From contig CACSKA010000014.1 of assembly GCA_902706205.1 (NCBI GenBank), positions 1 through 64,000 on the forward strand: a stretch of 64,000 bases of DNA. Direction: 5' to 3'. Both the position numbers and the translations under genes were made by a program. Under the pieces are notes generated by a model, which worked only from the letters and a program-made list of their open reading frames with translations, was not told the DNA's origin and ran no database searches. Source of the stretch: Chryseobacterium sp. 18061. Its GTDB lineage: Bacteria > Pseudomonadota > Gammaproteobacteria > Enterobacterales > Enterobacteriaceae. Positions 44,778 to 54,601 of this stretch are shown piece after piece (position 1 is the first letter of the stretch; the number at the start of each line of letters is the position of its first letter).

Positions 44778-45680
44778 ATGAAACTACGTTACTATTTCAT
44801 GGCTTTAGCTATTTTTAGTCATCCGGTATTCTCCGCAATGCTTGCAGATGACAGTAACTATAAGGAGGGGGTGAAGTTTTTAAATGGTAATGGTGTCGAT
44901 ATTAACCACTTTAAGGCTCTTGACTATTTTAGAAAGTCTGGGAATGGTCTTTCACTACTTCAAATGGCTTTAATGTACGAAAATGCAGATAAAGACCTCA
45001 CTAACTACACTGTAGCCCCTGATAATGAATTAGCTAAAAAACTATTCTCACAAGCATTAACGGCACTGCAAGTATCCTCCGATGCAGGAGACCCCTCTGC
45101 TCAGCTGTATCTTGGTGTTATGTATTATAACGGCTTGGGGATAAAGACGGACTACAAGAAAGCTCGCCAGTTAATTGATTCAGCTACAAAGAAAGAGTAT
45201 CCAGAAAGTTGGTCAATGCTTGCTGGTCTGGTCCTTAAATCGGACCCCGACCTAGCCTATAAGTATTATGAAAAAGCCATAAATCTTGGTTATCCTGAAG
45301 CGCAGGCAGGATTGGTCAGAGTTCTTGAATATAAAAGGAAGAACAACAATTATGATGAAAGATTCAGGGATGAAATTAACAAGCTTGCCGATAAAGGGAA
45401 TGGATATGCGATGTTATCACAAGCATATAATTTATCTAACAACGGAAGGCCTGATTATTCAAAAGCGATGCAATTATTCAAAGATGCAGCAAAAATGCCT
45501 TATGGAGATCTTCAGGCAAGTGCATATAGTGCTATATCATTAATGTACAACAGAGGCGAAGGGGTTATAAAAAACAGACAAACAGCATTACATTATCTTG
45601 ATAAGGCCTGCCAGAAGAGTATTTTCGAATGTTATAATAGGGATGTCTTCAAACGTGGGGAAGAAACCTGGCCAGATTAG
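44778..45680 (+). CDS. Exported Sel1-repeat protein
   Basis: The 300-residue protein has a signal peptide (MKLRYYFMALAIFSHPVFS) and several Sel1/TPR-like repeats: EGVKFLNGNGVDINHFKALDYF, AQLYLGVMYYNGLGIKTDYKKA and ISLMYNRGEGVIKNRQTA. Sel1 proteins are periplasmic scaffolds. AAAGGA precedes the start. It stands alone between pbpC and the GH3/radical SAM operon; no partner is evident. AT-rich codon use suggests a different origin from pbpC. Confidence 0.75.
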   Translation: MKLRYYFMALAIFSHPVFSAMLADDSNYKEGVKFLNGNGVDINHFKALDYFRKSGNGLSLLQMALMYENADKDLTNYTVAPDNELAKKLFSQALTALQVSSDAGDPSAQLYLGVMYYNGLGIKTDYKKARQLIDSATKKEYPESWSMLAGLVLKSDPDLAYKYYEKAINLGYPEAQAGLVRVLEYKRKNNNYDERFRDEINKLADKGNGYAMLSQAYNLSNNGRPDYSKAMQLFKDAAKMPYGDLQASAYSAISLMYNRGEGVIKNRQTALHYLDKACQKSIFECYNRDVFKRGEETWPD

Positions 45681-45950
45681 ATAAGTCTAATTTAGAACCT
45701 ATCTCAATAGGACTTTATTCCATTAACATAGCCGTTCGGCGGCTCTGACGTGTTAGCTACTGACTGGAACCTGAGGTTAATAGATCCGCCTAAATGCCAT
45801 TGCGAAACTGCGGCAACGTAGAAGAGATCAACCTGTTGGTGGATTATCTGTGGAGGATGGTGACTGGTAAACCGGTGCGCGTCTGTATTAATATCCATCA
45901 TTACCCTGTGGTTAATGCTCAATGCGGAAAATGTAAGGAAGTAACAGATA

Positions 45951-46664
45951 ATGGATTATCGTGCGTATTTTCAGAGGGTTGACACCCTTTCAATAGGAAA
46001 GCGTGCCAGGATGGCCGAAATCTACTTCGAGTCCTACGCGGGAAGTGACAAGCAGCGTTTTTACGTCGATCTGGATAACAAAGATGAGGTCCTTTTGCTT
46101 GAATCTGAAGGGCAACTTGTCGGTTTCAGTACTCTTCAGTTTATCTCGCATGAAAATGCTCTTATTGCCTACTCTGGCGATACCATTGTGATGCCGGAAC
46201 ACTGGCGACAGCAGATATTGCACGGAACCTGGCTTACTCGTATGGCAATGCTTCAGCGAGAGTATCCAGGACAAAAGCTTTACTGGCTGCTGCTCGTCAA
46301 AGGAATACGAACCTATAAATATCTGAAAGTTTACGCTAAAAATTTTTATCCTCACTGGCAAAACTCCCAGCCGGAGCTTGAACGCCTGGCAGACTCCCTG
46401 GCTCAGGAAAAATTTGGCACACTGTATAATCCACAAACCGGAGTCGTCGAATGTCCTGAAAGTTACGGGCATCTTAAAGCGCCATTAGCTGCTATTTCTC
46501 CTGAGCTGCAGACGAAACCGGAGGTGGAGTTCTTTTTGCGTAAAAATCCGCATTATGCCCGCGGACACGAACTGGTTTGCCTGTGCGACCTGGCACTGGA
46601 AAATATGAGCGAGCGCTGCAAACCTTTTTTTGTTGATCCACAGGTTGAATTTCGCGATGAATAA
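45951..46664 (+). CDS. GNAT-like protein, first gene of the GH3/radical SAM operon
   Basis: The 237-residue protein is soluble. The middle (LLLESEGQLVGFSTLQFISHENALIAYSGDTIVMPEHWRQQILHGTWLTRMAML) has the strand-strand-helix layout of GNAT acyltransferases, although a clear acyl-CoA loop (Q/RxxGxG/A) is not obvious. AAGGAAG precedes the ATG. It overlaps the GH3-like gene by eight bases. It probably acylates, or hands on, an intermediate of the pathway. The gene is certain, the family only likely. Confidence 0.6.
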   Translation: MDYRAYFQRVDTLSIGKRARMAEIYFESYAGSDKQRFYVDLDNKDEVLLLESEGQLVGFSTLQFISHENALIAYSGDTIVMPEHWRQQILHGTWLTRMAMLQREYPGQKLYWLLLVKGIRTYKYLKVYAKNFYPHWQNSQPELERLADSLAQEKFGTLYNPQTGVVECPESYGHLKAPLAAISPELQTKPEVEFFLRKNPHYARGHELVCLCDLALENMSERCKPFFVDPQVEFRDE

Positions 46665-48174
46665 CCCCTGGAGCCATTTCCTGCAGCCGACATTCACGCT
46701 GTCCGGTAGCATCGCCGAAAGACAGGAGCGTTGGTTAATGGATTGCCTGCTCTGTAATAAAGATTCAACTTGGGGCTCGCACTACGGTTTTTCTTCTGTT
46801 GGCTCGGTTGAGGAGTACCAGAATCGGGTTCCCGTGGTTGATTACGAGACACTGGCTCCCTGGATTGAAAAAATGGCCAACGGAGAGCAGGTATTGCTGA
46901 CTGGCGTTCCGGTTGTGGCCTTTGAAAAAACGGGGGGAAGCCACAGCGGTGGCAAGCTTATCCCTTATACCTCCCGGGGACTGAGTGACTTTCGCCGTGA
47001 ACTCATTGGCTGGTTAGGCTCGCTTATTGAGCAGTTCCAGTTGCATGAAGGAAAGGCCTATTGGGCATTGAGCCCGGCGATGGCAGAGCCTGAAATAACC
47101 CGCAGCGGTATCCCTGTCGGAGCCGGTGACGCTGTTTATCTGGGGGAGGAAAACCTTGAGGCGTTTGCCCGGCTCAGCGCGGTGCCTTTCAGTCTTGCTG
47201 CGGTCGCGGATATTGACCACTGGCAATTGCTGACGCTTTATTTTCTGGTCTGTTGCCCCGATCTGCGCCTGATCTCTGTCTGGAGCCCGAGTTTCCTTAC
47301 CTCGCTGCTCACTGCACTTCATGAAAAACAGTCGACACTGTTGGCGATCCTGGCTGAAGGAGGGGCGGTTGCTGGGCACGAATTACGCGCCAATAGCGAT
47401 GCGCTTTGTCGCTTTCAGCAGTACCTTACCGAGCAAAATACCCGACTGCTATGGCCGGAACTGGCAGTGATAAGCTGCTGGGCGGATGCCTCTTCGCAGC
47501 CACTGGCCATGGCGTTGTCGCAGCAGTTTCCTGGCGTACATATACAACCTAAAGGGCTGCTGTCAACTGAGGCGATTATTACTGTTCCAGATAAGAACGG
47601 TAAGGCACGGTTGTGTCTGGACAGCAATTTTTACGAATTCTTAAGTGATGACGGGGATATTTGCCTTAGTCATGAAGTGACTCCCGGTGACGAATACCGC
47701 GTAATTGTCACAACGAATAATGGCTTATATCGCTACCAGACCGGGGATCGTGTGTGCTGTATGAGCGCATCACCAGATGAAGTGGTATTGAGCTTTATTG
47801 GCCGCAGTGGCGTATGCAGCGATCTGGTAGGAGAGAAACTGAGCGAACCCTTTGTGAACCATTGTCTTAGCAAACTTAAAGGGTTTGCGGCACTGGCGCC
47901 GGACAGTAACTCCTCCGGATATGTTTTGCTGCTGGATGACGCATATCGTCAGCAAAACGAATCTCTTCTTGCCAGCATTGAACAGCATCTCTGCAGCAAT
48001 CCACAATATGCTTATGCCCGACGTCTGACCCAACTTGCTCCAATTCATCATCAGTTTATTCATCAGCCGGTTGAGCAGTATCTCCGCTGGCAGTATGACA
48101 AAGGAAAAAGTCCTGGCGACATTAAACTTCCGGCATTGTTCAGTAACGACAGCTGGCGCGGTGTTTTCAGTTAA
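46657..48174 (+). CDS. GH3-family acyl-adenylate amide synthetase-like enzyme
   Basis: The 505-residue product belongs to the GH3 branch of the adenylating superfamily, which joins carboxylic acids to amino acids or amines. The phosphate-binding loop reads FEKTGGSHSGGKLIPYT (about 89-105). YRYQTGDRVCC and FIGRSGVCSDLVGEKLSE are the matching C-terminal motifs. ATG 46657 overlaps the previous stop; an earlier in-frame ATG at 46630 lies within the previous gene. GH3 enzymes are best known from plants (auxin and jasmonate conjugation); bacterial ones occur in a few biosynthetic clusters. The partners here, four radical SAM enzymes, suggest a lipid or specialised metabolite substrate. Confidence 0.82.
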   Translation: MNNPWSHFLQPTFTLSGSIAERQERWLMDCLLCNKDSTWGSHYGFSSVGSVEEYQNRVPVVDYETLAPWIEKMANGEQVLLTGVPVVAFEKTGGSHSGGKLIPYTSRGLSDFRRELIGWLGSLIEQFQLHEGKAYWALSPAMAEPEITRSGIPVGAGDAVYLGEENLEAFARLSAVPFSLAAVADIDHWQLLTLYFLVCCPDLRLISVWSPSFLTSLLTALHEKQSTLLAILAEGGAVAGHELRANSDALCRFQQYLTEQNTRLLWPELAVISCWADASSQPLAMALSQQFPGVHIQPKGLLSTEAIITVPDKNGKARLCLDSNFYEFLSDDGDICLSHEVTPGDEYRVIVTTNNGLYRYQTGDRVCCMSASPDEVVLSFIGRSGVCSDLVGEKLSEPFVNHCLSKLKGFAALAPDSNSSGYVLLLDDAYRQQNESLLASIEQHLCSNPQYAYARRLTQLAPIHHQFIHQPVEQYLRWQYDKGKSPGDIKLPALFSNDSWRGVFS

Positions 48175-48191
48175 AGGAACAGAACAATCAA

Positions 48192-49580
48192 ATGGAACCT
48201 GAAATGTACAGTTCGCAACGAAAGATGAAACTGGTGCTGATCTCCCCAAAAGGTCCTCTGTACCGCAGCCGCGGCGGGATATTTAAAAAGTCTCTGCGCT
48301 ATCAGCCCCTGACATTAACCACACTGGCGGCTCTGGTGCCACCTTCATTACCGGTGGAGATCACATTGCTGGATGAAAGCATCCACGAGATCCCGGATAA
48401 CCTGGAGGCCGATTTGATTGGCATGACGGTGATTACCGGTAATGCCCCTAGAGCCTACGAGCTGGCGGAAAAATTTCGCGCCAGAGGGATCCATGTGGTG
48501 CTGGGTGGTCCGCACGTTACACTGCTTCCTGAGGAAGCTGCTCTGCATGCCGATAGCATCTGCGTGGGCTATGCCGAGCAGAGCTGGCCACGTCTGCTGG
48601 AGGATTTTATCGCGGGGAAGTTAAAGCCTGAGTATCGACAGGAAAGCGATTTTCATCTGAACATCCCCGATTTACCGTTTCCGGAACGCCATCGCTTTGA
48701 AAGTAAAAACTTTCTGACACAGGCTGTATTTGAAGCGACGCGATCTTGTGCTCACAACTGTGAGTTTTGTGTTGCTCCGAGTGCCTGGGGACGCAAGCAG
48801 TTTCAGCACCCCGTGGAGTGGGTCGTTAACGATATCAGACAATTCATCGCCCGCACCGGTAAACGTAAACTGATTTTTGTCGATCTCAATCTGGTGTCTG
48901 ACATCGGTTATGCGAAAGCGCTTTTTACCGCCCTGATCCCGCTAAAAGTTCAGTGGTTCGGGCTGTCCACGGTGCTTATCGCCCACAACCACGAACTGAT
49001 GGAACTGATGGCTCGTAGTGGATGCAAGGGATTGCTATTGGGGCTGGAAACCGTCAGCGAGGGGAGCCTGAAAGATGCCGGTAAGAAATTTAATGGCTCG
49101 GTGGAATATAAAACGCTGATTGGGGATCTGCATCGTCTGGGAATTTCGATCCAGGGCTGTTTCGTGTTTGGCCTTGACCACGACACGGAAGATGTTTTCG
49201 ACCGTACCGTTGAGCTGGCGATAGATGCGGGTATCGATCTGCCACGTTTCTCCGTTCTGACGCCGTTTCCCGGCACACCTCTGTTTGCCCGTCTTGAGCA
49301 GGAAAAACGCATCCTGACAAAGGACTGGTCGCTCTATGACGCCCAGCATGTGGTATTCGAACCGAAGCTGATGAGTCCGCGCGAATTGGCCGAAGGGCAT
49401 GAATGCGCCTGGAAGAAAGTCTATCGATATAGCAGCATTGCCCGGCGTCTGTGGAGGGCGAAAAATTTCACCCCGCTGGGGCTGACTGCGAATCTGGGTT
49501 ACCGCTTCTATGCCCACCATCTTCACCAGTTCTATACCTGCGACTGGCCGATTGAATACGCTCCAACAGGGATGAGTTAA
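48192..49580 (+). CDS. B12-binding-type radical SAM enzyme 1
   Basis: The 462-residue protein has an N-terminal B12-binding-like Rossmann domain (DLIGMTVITGNAPRAYELAEKF, VVLGGPHVTLLPEEAALHADS) and a radical SAM core with the 4Fe-4S motif CAHNCEFC (C186, C190, C193). LIFVDLNL and FPGTPLFARLEQEKR follow in the C-terminal part. It is the most divergent of four paralogues in the operon. The family includes hopanoid and BchE-type enzymes that methylate or remodel unactivated carbons. The usual corrinoid DxHxxG motif is absent, as in many BchE-like proteins. MKLVLISPK at 48225 could be the true start by alignment to the others. Confidence 0.85.
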   Translation: MEPEMYSSQRKMKLVLISPKGPLYRSRGGIFKKSLRYQPLTLTTLAALVPPSLPVEITLLDESIHEIPDNLEADLIGMTVITGNAPRAYELAEKFRARGIHVVLGGPHVTLLPEEAALHADSICVGYAEQSWPRLLEDFIAGKLKPEYRQESDFHLNIPDLPFPERHRFESKNFLTQAVFEATRSCAHNCEFCVAPSAWGRKQFQHPVEWVVNDIRQFIARTGKRKLIFVDLNLVSDIGYAKALFTALIPLKVQWFGLSTVLIAHNHELMELMARSGCKGLLLGLETVSEGSLKDAGKKFNGSVEYKTLIGDLHRLGISIQGCFVFGLDHDTEDVFDRTVELAIDAGIDLPRFSVLTPFPGTPLFARLEQEKRILTKDWSLYDAQHVVFEPKLMSPRELAEGHECAWKKVYRYSSIARRLWRAKNFTPLGLTANLGYRFYAHHLHQFYTCDWPIEYAPTGMS

Positions 49581-49582
49581 CC

Positions 49583-50929
49583 ATGCGACTGACATTTATT
49601 CATCCGGCTATCGGCCACCGACAGGGGAAATCCTATCTGCGCTCCTGGCAAATGGAACCACTGCCCGTTGCGGCTCTAAAGGGGTTAACACCCGAGGATG
49701 TTGAGACCCGATTTTATGACGACCGTCTGGAACTGATCCCCTGGGATGAGCCTACGGACGCCGTGGCTATCTCAGTAGAAACCTACACCGCCCGGCGTGC
49801 CTATCAGATAGCCAGCGAATTTCGTCAACGTGGGGTTCCCGTAATTATGGGAGGGTTCCACGCAACACTGGTGCCGGATGAAGTTGCTCGCTTTGCGGAT
49901 ACGCTGGTGACGGGGGAGGCCGAAGCCATCTGGAGTGAGGTCATCGACGATCTGCGCCACGGCACGCTGAAAAATCACTATCAGGGCATGCAGACCGATT
50001 TAAGGCAGGTGAGGGTTGACCGCAGTCTGTTCAAGGGGAAACGTTATCTACCCATCGGCCTGGTAGAAACCGGGCGAGGTTGTCGTTTTCCCTGCGAGTT
50101 TTGCGCGGTCCAGACCTTTTATCAGCGTCGCTATCGTCGTCGGGACATCGATAGCGTACTGGCAGAGTTGCAGCAGTTAAAGCCAGAAAAAAAAATGTTT
50201 TTCTTTGTCGATGACAACTTTGCCGGCAGCCTGCGTGAAAGCCGGGAGACCCTGCCTGAGTTAGCTCGTGCCGGAGTTCGCTGGGTCACTCAGATGAGCA
50301 TTAATGCGGCCCATGATGAAACCTTTGTGCAGCAGTTGGCAAAAGCGGGCTGTCGGGGGGTATTGATTGGTTTTGAATCGCTTATTGAAGACAACCTGCG
50401 CCAGATGAATAAGCGAGTTAACACCATGAAAGGGGGATTCAATAATGCGTTAGCTAACCTGCGTAAGCATGGTGTCGCGGTCTATGGCACTTTTGTCTTT
50501 GGTTATGATCATGATACGCCAGAGTCCTTTGGGGAAGCTGTGCAGTACGCACGGGAGCAGGGGATGTATATCGCTGCGTTTAACCACATGACGCCTTTCC
50601 CCGGAACACCACTCTATAGCCGGTTGCAACAGGAAGGGCGTTTGCGCTTTCAGAACTGGTGGCTTGATGATGGTTACCATTACAACGATCTGCCTTTCTT
50701 TCCCGCAAGACTAACGCCGCAGCAGGTGACGGATGGCTGCGTGCAGGCAAGGCGTGACTTCTATAGCTGGCGTTCGATGTTTCAACGTAGCTGGCAAAAC
50801 CGTAATGACTTTTTTATGTTCCGCAATTACTTCCCGATCAACATGATGCACCACAATGAAATCAGCAGCCGCAATGGCTATCCATTAGGTGATGCCAGCT
50901 GGCAGGGTCAGCTACTGGAAGTGAAATAA
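49583..50929 (+). CDS. B12-binding-type radical SAM enzyme 2
   Basis: The protein has 448 residues. The N-terminal domain carries AISVETFTARRAYQIASEF-like sequence (here SVETYTARRAYQIA) and IMGGFHATLVPDEVARFAD. The cluster motif is CRFPCEFC (C167, C171, C174). FFFVDDNFAG, GVLIGFESL and FPGTPLYSRLQQEGR follow. It is clearly a tandem paralogue of enzymes 3 and 4. It overlaps the next gene (TAATG). The reaction is unknown. Confidence 0.87.
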   Translation: MRLTFIHPAIGHRQGKSYLRSWQMEPLPVAALKGLTPEDVETRFYDDRLELIPWDEPTDAVAISVETYTARRAYQIASEFRQRGVPVIMGGFHATLVPDEVARFADTLVTGEAEAIWSEVIDDLRHGTLKNHYQGMQTDLRQVRVDRSLFKGKRYLPIGLVETGRGCRFPCEFCAVQTFYQRRYRRRDIDSVLAELQQLKPEKKMFFFVDDNFAGSLRESRETLPELARAGVRWVTQMSINAAHDETFVQQLAKAGCRGVLIGFESLIEDNLRQMNKRVNTMKGGFNNALANLRKHGVAVYGTFVFGYDHDTPESFGEAVQYAREQGMYIAAFNHMTPFPGTPLYSRLQQEGRLRFQNWWLDDGYHYNDLPFFPARLTPQQVTDGCVQARRDFYSWRSMFQRSWQNRNDFFMFRNYFPINMMHHNEISSRNGYPLGDASWQGQLLEVK

Positions 50930-51954
50930 TGCGCGTAGTGGCGGCAGAATCCATCCACAGCGCCCGCCTGTTGGGGCTTCTGGAAGAAAACGCGATGGGT
51001 GGTGATATTGATCTGGTGCTGACTCGTCGTCCTGACTTTTTTAGTGCGCAGTGCGGTGTTAGTTCAGAACATCCGGTAATAGCCCTGGAGGGGGAAAAAG
51101 CCGTCGGTATGTGCATGCTAACGCGGCATATGGGATTCGCCAACGGTGAGCAACAACCTCTGGGCTATCTTGGCAGTTTGCGTATCTCTCCCGGCTACCG
51201 ACACCGTGTTCGCATACTGAAGAAGGGTTTTGCTGCGTTACACCAGTTTTCCCCTCCGGAACGCTGTTACACCAGCATTGCGTCCGATAATGTTGTCGCA
51301 AGACGGTTACTGGAAAAAGGGATCAGCGGTTTACCACGTTATCAACGCCTTGGAGACATGCTGACGCTGGCGATCAGTCGCAGGCGAGGGAAACGTCATG
51401 AGTTATGGCGCGTTCTTTCCCCGCAGGACTACCCGCAGGTTGTCGATTTTTACTCCCGCCATGCTCAGTTCCGCCAGCTTGCTCCGATGCTCTGCGCTGA
51501 GTGGTTGAGCCATGCTGGTTTGCCAGTGCTGGGTTATTCCGATAGTCAGGGGCTACGCGCCTGTGCCGTCCTCTGGGATCAACAAGCGTTTAAGCAGGTG
51601 CTTGCAGCCGGTTACTCTCGTCGCATGCGTGTGCTTCGCCCGCTCTGGAATGGCTATGCAGCTTTTTCGGGGCGGGTTTCATTACCCCCGCCCGGCCAGC
51701 CACTTGAACAGAGCTTTTTAGCCTGGTTTGCTTGTAATGACACTATCAGCGTTGTCGATCTGGTCGAGGACGCTTTAAGCCTCTGCCCCACAAAAGTCAT
51801 GACGCTGGGACTACCGGCAGGACATCCCGATGCGGCAAAACTGATATCACGTACCCGCCCAGTTGTTTACCGCACCTGCCTTTATGGCGTGAATTTATCT
51901 GCCAAGCCCTCGTGGGATCCACGTACGGTCTGGCCTGAGGTCGCCCTGTTGTGA
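50929..51954 (+). CDS. GNAT-like acyltransferase between radical SAM genes
   Basis: The 341-residue soluble protein has a GNAT-like N-terminal half: VIALEGEKAVGMCMLTRHMGF, YLGSLRISPGYRHRVRILKKGFAAL (strand 4 and acyl-CoA loop position) and YTSIASDNVVARRLLEKG. The C-terminal half may be a second, degenerate copy. It overlaps both neighbours, so it is an integral part of the operon. It likely adds an acyl group to the pathway product. Confidence 0.72.
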   Translation: MRVVAAESIHSARLLGLLEENAMGGDIDLVLTRRPDFFSAQCGVSSEHPVIALEGEKAVGMCMLTRHMGFANGEQQPLGYLGSLRISPGYRHRVRILKKGFAALHQFSPPERCYTSIASDNVVARRLLEKGISGLPRYQRLGDMLTLAISRRRGKRHELWRVLSPQDYPQVVDFYSRHAQFRQLAPMLCAEWLSHAGLPVLGYSDSQGLRACAVLWDQQAFKQVLAAGYSRRMRVLRPLWNGYAAFSGRVSLPPPGQPLEQSFLAWFACNDTISVVDLVEDALSLCPTKVMTLGLPAGHPDAAKLISRTRPVVYRTCLYGVNLSAKPSWDPRTVWPEVALL

Positions 51955-53261
51955 ATATTGTTCTGATTTACCCCAACATGGGGGACTACCGTACTAAAGA
52001 TGCTCTGACACCGCTGGTGATGGGCATCCTGACCGCCCTCTCAGTTGGCCACCAGGTGTCTTTCTATGACGAACGTCTGGAACCGCTGCCGGAAAGTCTT
52101 CCCGATGCGGATCTGATTGCCATTTCTGTGGAGACATTTACCGCCCGGCGTAGCTACTTATTGGCCGACAAGTATCGTCGTCAGGGTAAAAAAGTCGTGA
52201 TGGGGGGCTATCATGTGACTTTTATGCCTGATGAAGCCCTGTTGCATGCGGACTGCATTGTTGTCGGTGACGCTGAAAGTGTCTGGCAACAGCTGCTGCT
52301 CGATCTGCAACAGGAGCAGCTCAAGCTTCGCTACGACGGTTCACGAGAACGATCGCTAGATACTTATCCTCTCGACCGTTCCATCTTTGCCGGTAAGCGC
52401 TACGCCCCGTTGTCACTGGTCCAGTATTCACGCGGTTGCCGTTTTGCCTGTGACTTCTGCTCGATTCATGCTTTTTATCCTGACGGCGTAAGATCCCGTC
52501 CAGTGGAAAAGTTGCGGGCTGAAATCGAAACGTTACCTCCCGGACGTTTTATCTTTTTTGTCGATGACAATCTATTCGTTAACCGCCGTAATCTTGAAGC
52601 GTTGTTGGCCATGCTCAAGCCTCTTAAGCTGCGCTGGGGTTGCCAGATAAGCATTGACGTTGCACGCAATGATACGCTGCTGGACATGTTGGCGCAGGCA
52701 GGATGTGGTTTTGCGCTGATCGGTTTTGAAAGTCTGAATCCTGGTAGCCTGCGCCAGATGGGAAAATCATGGAATCATGCGGCTGGCGACTATCAGCAGG
52801 TCATTCAGGCGCTCCATGCTCGCGGTATCAGCATTTACGGCACGTTTATTTTTGGTTACGACGATGACACACCGGAGACAGTTTTGCAGTGTCTGGCGTT
52901 CGCTCAGGAAAACCATATTGAGGTCGCCAACTTTAACCTGCTGATCCCAACACCAGGTACTGCACTCTATCAACGGCTGAAGGATGAGGGGCGGCTTATC
53001 TCAGCGCAATGGTGGATTGATGAAAATTATTGCTATGGTGACCCAATCTTTGAACCTAAAGGGATGTCACCAAAGCAACTCACCGATTTGTGCTTTCAGG
53101 CTAAGACGCGCTTTTACAGTTATCCATCCATCGCGAAGAGACTACTGCGCTTTAACCCACGACGTCGGTGGAAGAATGCTGCAATCGCGCTGTTAGTCAA
53201 TCTGGTCTCACATTGGGAAATTGCCCGCAAACAGGGAAAACGTCTGGGAGAAAAGGGATGA
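51951..53261 (+). CDS. B12-binding-type radical SAM enzyme 3
   Basis: GTG start overlapping the previous stop; 436 residues. SVETFTARRSYLLADKYRR and VMGGYHVTFMPDEALLHADC form the B12-type domain. CRFACDFC (C163, C167, C170) binds the cluster. IFFVDDNLFVNRR, FALIGFESL and PTPGTALYQRLKDEGR follow. It is closest to enzymes 2 and 4. It overlaps enzyme 4 by four bases (ATGA). Confidence 0.87.
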   Translation: MNIVLIYPNMGDYRTKDALTPLVMGILTALSVGHQVSFYDERLEPLPESLPDADLIAISVETFTARRSYLLADKYRRQGKKVVMGGYHVTFMPDEALLHADCIVVGDAESVWQQLLLDLQQEQLKLRYDGSRERSLDTYPLDRSIFAGKRYAPLSLVQYSRGCRFACDFCSIHAFYPDGVRSRPVEKLRAEIETLPPGRFIFFVDDNLFVNRRNLEALLAMLKPLKLRWGCQISIDVARNDTLLDMLAQAGCGFALIGFESLNPGSLRQMGKSWNHAAGDYQQVIQALHARGISIYGTFIFGYDDDTPETVLQCLAFAQENHIEVANFNLLIPTPGTALYQRLKDEGRLISAQWWIDENYCYGDPIFEPKGMSPKQLTDLCFQAKTRFYSYPSIAKRLLRFNPRRRWKNAAIALLVNLVSHWEIARKQGKRLGEKG

Positions 53262-54601
53262 AAATCACGCTCATTAAACCCAATATTGGTCGCCGTGAGC
53301 ACAGCCTGTACGTCGATGAGGGGCGTATGGAACCTCTGATGCTGGGGATCCTTGCGGCGTTAACGCCACCGGATGTAGAGGTTGCGCTTTACGACGACCG
53401 TATGGAAACCATTCCTTATGAAATTGCCACTGATCTGGTGGCCATTACGGTGGAAACCTTTACTGCCCGGCGCGCTTATGAAATTGCCGCAGAATACCGG
53501 CAGCGCGGTGTCAGGGTGATCCTCGGCGGTATGCATGTTTCACTGCTGCCTCAAGAGGCGGCCATGCATGCGGACAGTATCTTTATCGGCGATGCAGAAA
53601 GCCGCTGGGTCGAGATGGTAGAAGATGTCCGGCGCGGATGTCTGAAGGTGCGCTATGATTCACCGCCAGGTATCGCTCAGATTGATGCTTGCCAGCGGCC
53701 TGTCTTACCGCGGCGGGATTTGTTTATTGGCAAAGGGTATCTGCCCATTTCACTTATGCAGTTTTCCCGTGGATGTCGCTTTGCCTGCAGTTTTTGCGCG
53801 GTCAGCCAGTATTTTGGGCGGCGAAGCTACCTGCGGCAGGTGGACGAAGTCGTTCGTGAAATTGAGAGCCAGGGTCACCGGTTTGTCTTTTTTGTCGACG
53901 ACAATATTGCTTCAGACCACCATGCGCTGGCCGAGTTGTGTCATGCACTGATCCCGCTGAAGATTAACTGGATAAGCCAGGCCAGTCTGGATGTCACGAA
54001 GAACCGCCCGCTAATGGATCTGATGCGCAAGAGTGGTTGTTGGGGAAATGTCATCGGCTTTGAATCCATCACGCCGCAAAATCTTCGTGACGCAAAAAAA
54101 TCCCCCAATATCTATGGATTTACGGAGTATCGCGATGAAATTGCTGCTCTTCGGGATTTCGGGCTGCAGACCTGGGCGGCCTTCACACTGGGTTACGACA
54201 ATGATACGCCACAAACCATCGAAAAAACGGTGGAGTTCGCGTTGAAGAATCGCTTTGCATTCGCCGCTTATAACATCCTGATGCCTTATCCTGGCACACC
54301 GCTTTACCAGCAACTCCAGCAACAGGAGAGGCTACTTTTCGACGGCCAGTGGTGGCTGCATCCCGAGTACCGGTTCAATCAGGCAGCGTTTATTCCTCGG
54401 GGCATGTCACCTGAACAGCTCACTGCGCTGTGCCATGAGGCTCGTAGCCATTTTAACAGCCTGCCGTCACTGGTAAGACGCTTTTCAGATCTGCGTATGT
54501 CGTTCCAGTCAGTATCACGTCTAACCACATTGTGGCGCTACAGCTTGCTGTTCCGCAAAGAGGTGCATAAAAAGCACCGCATGCGCTTTGGGTTGAAGTA
54601 G
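53258..54601 (+). CDS. B12-binding-type radical SAM enzyme 4
   Basis: ATG 53258 overlaps the stop of enzyme 3; an earlier in-frame start at 53168 lies inside that gene. The 447-residue protein has VAITVETFTARRAYEIAAEYRQ, ILGGMHVSLLPQEAAMHAD, the cluster motif CRFACSFC (C173, C177, C180), FFVDDNIASD and YPGTPLYQQLQQQER. The four enzymes have kept separate motifs and full lengths, which suggests successive reactions rather than decay after duplication. Confidence 0.87.
   Translation: MKITLIKPNIGRREHSLYVDEGRMEPLMLGILAALTPPDVEVALYDDRMETIPYEIATDLVAITVETFTARRAYEIAAEYRQRGVRVILGGMHVSLLPQEAAMHADSIFIGDAESRWVEMVEDVRRGCLKVRYDSPPGIAQIDACQRPVLPRRDLFIGKGYLPISLMQFSRGCRFACSFCAVSQYFGRRSYLRQVDEVVREIESQGHRFVFFVDDNIASDHHALAELCHALIPLKINWISQASLDVTKNRPLMDLMRKSGCWGNVIGFESITPQNLRDAKKSPNIYGFTEYRDEIAALRDFGLQTWAAFTLGYDNDTPQTIEKTVEFALKNRFAFAAYNILMPYPGTPLYQQLQQQERLLFDGQWWLHPEYRFNQAAFIPRGMSPEQLTALCHEARSHFNSLPSLVRRFSDLRMSFQSVSRLTTLWRYSLLFRKEVHKKHRMRFGLK

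Noticed and set aside
45794..45982. A 62-codon open frame ahead of the GH3 operon
   Set aside because: It has no ribosome site, overlaps the start of the GNAT-like gene and has no recognised family. It may be a gene relic (INLLVDYLWRMVTGKPVRV looks protein-like), but the evidence is too thin to call.
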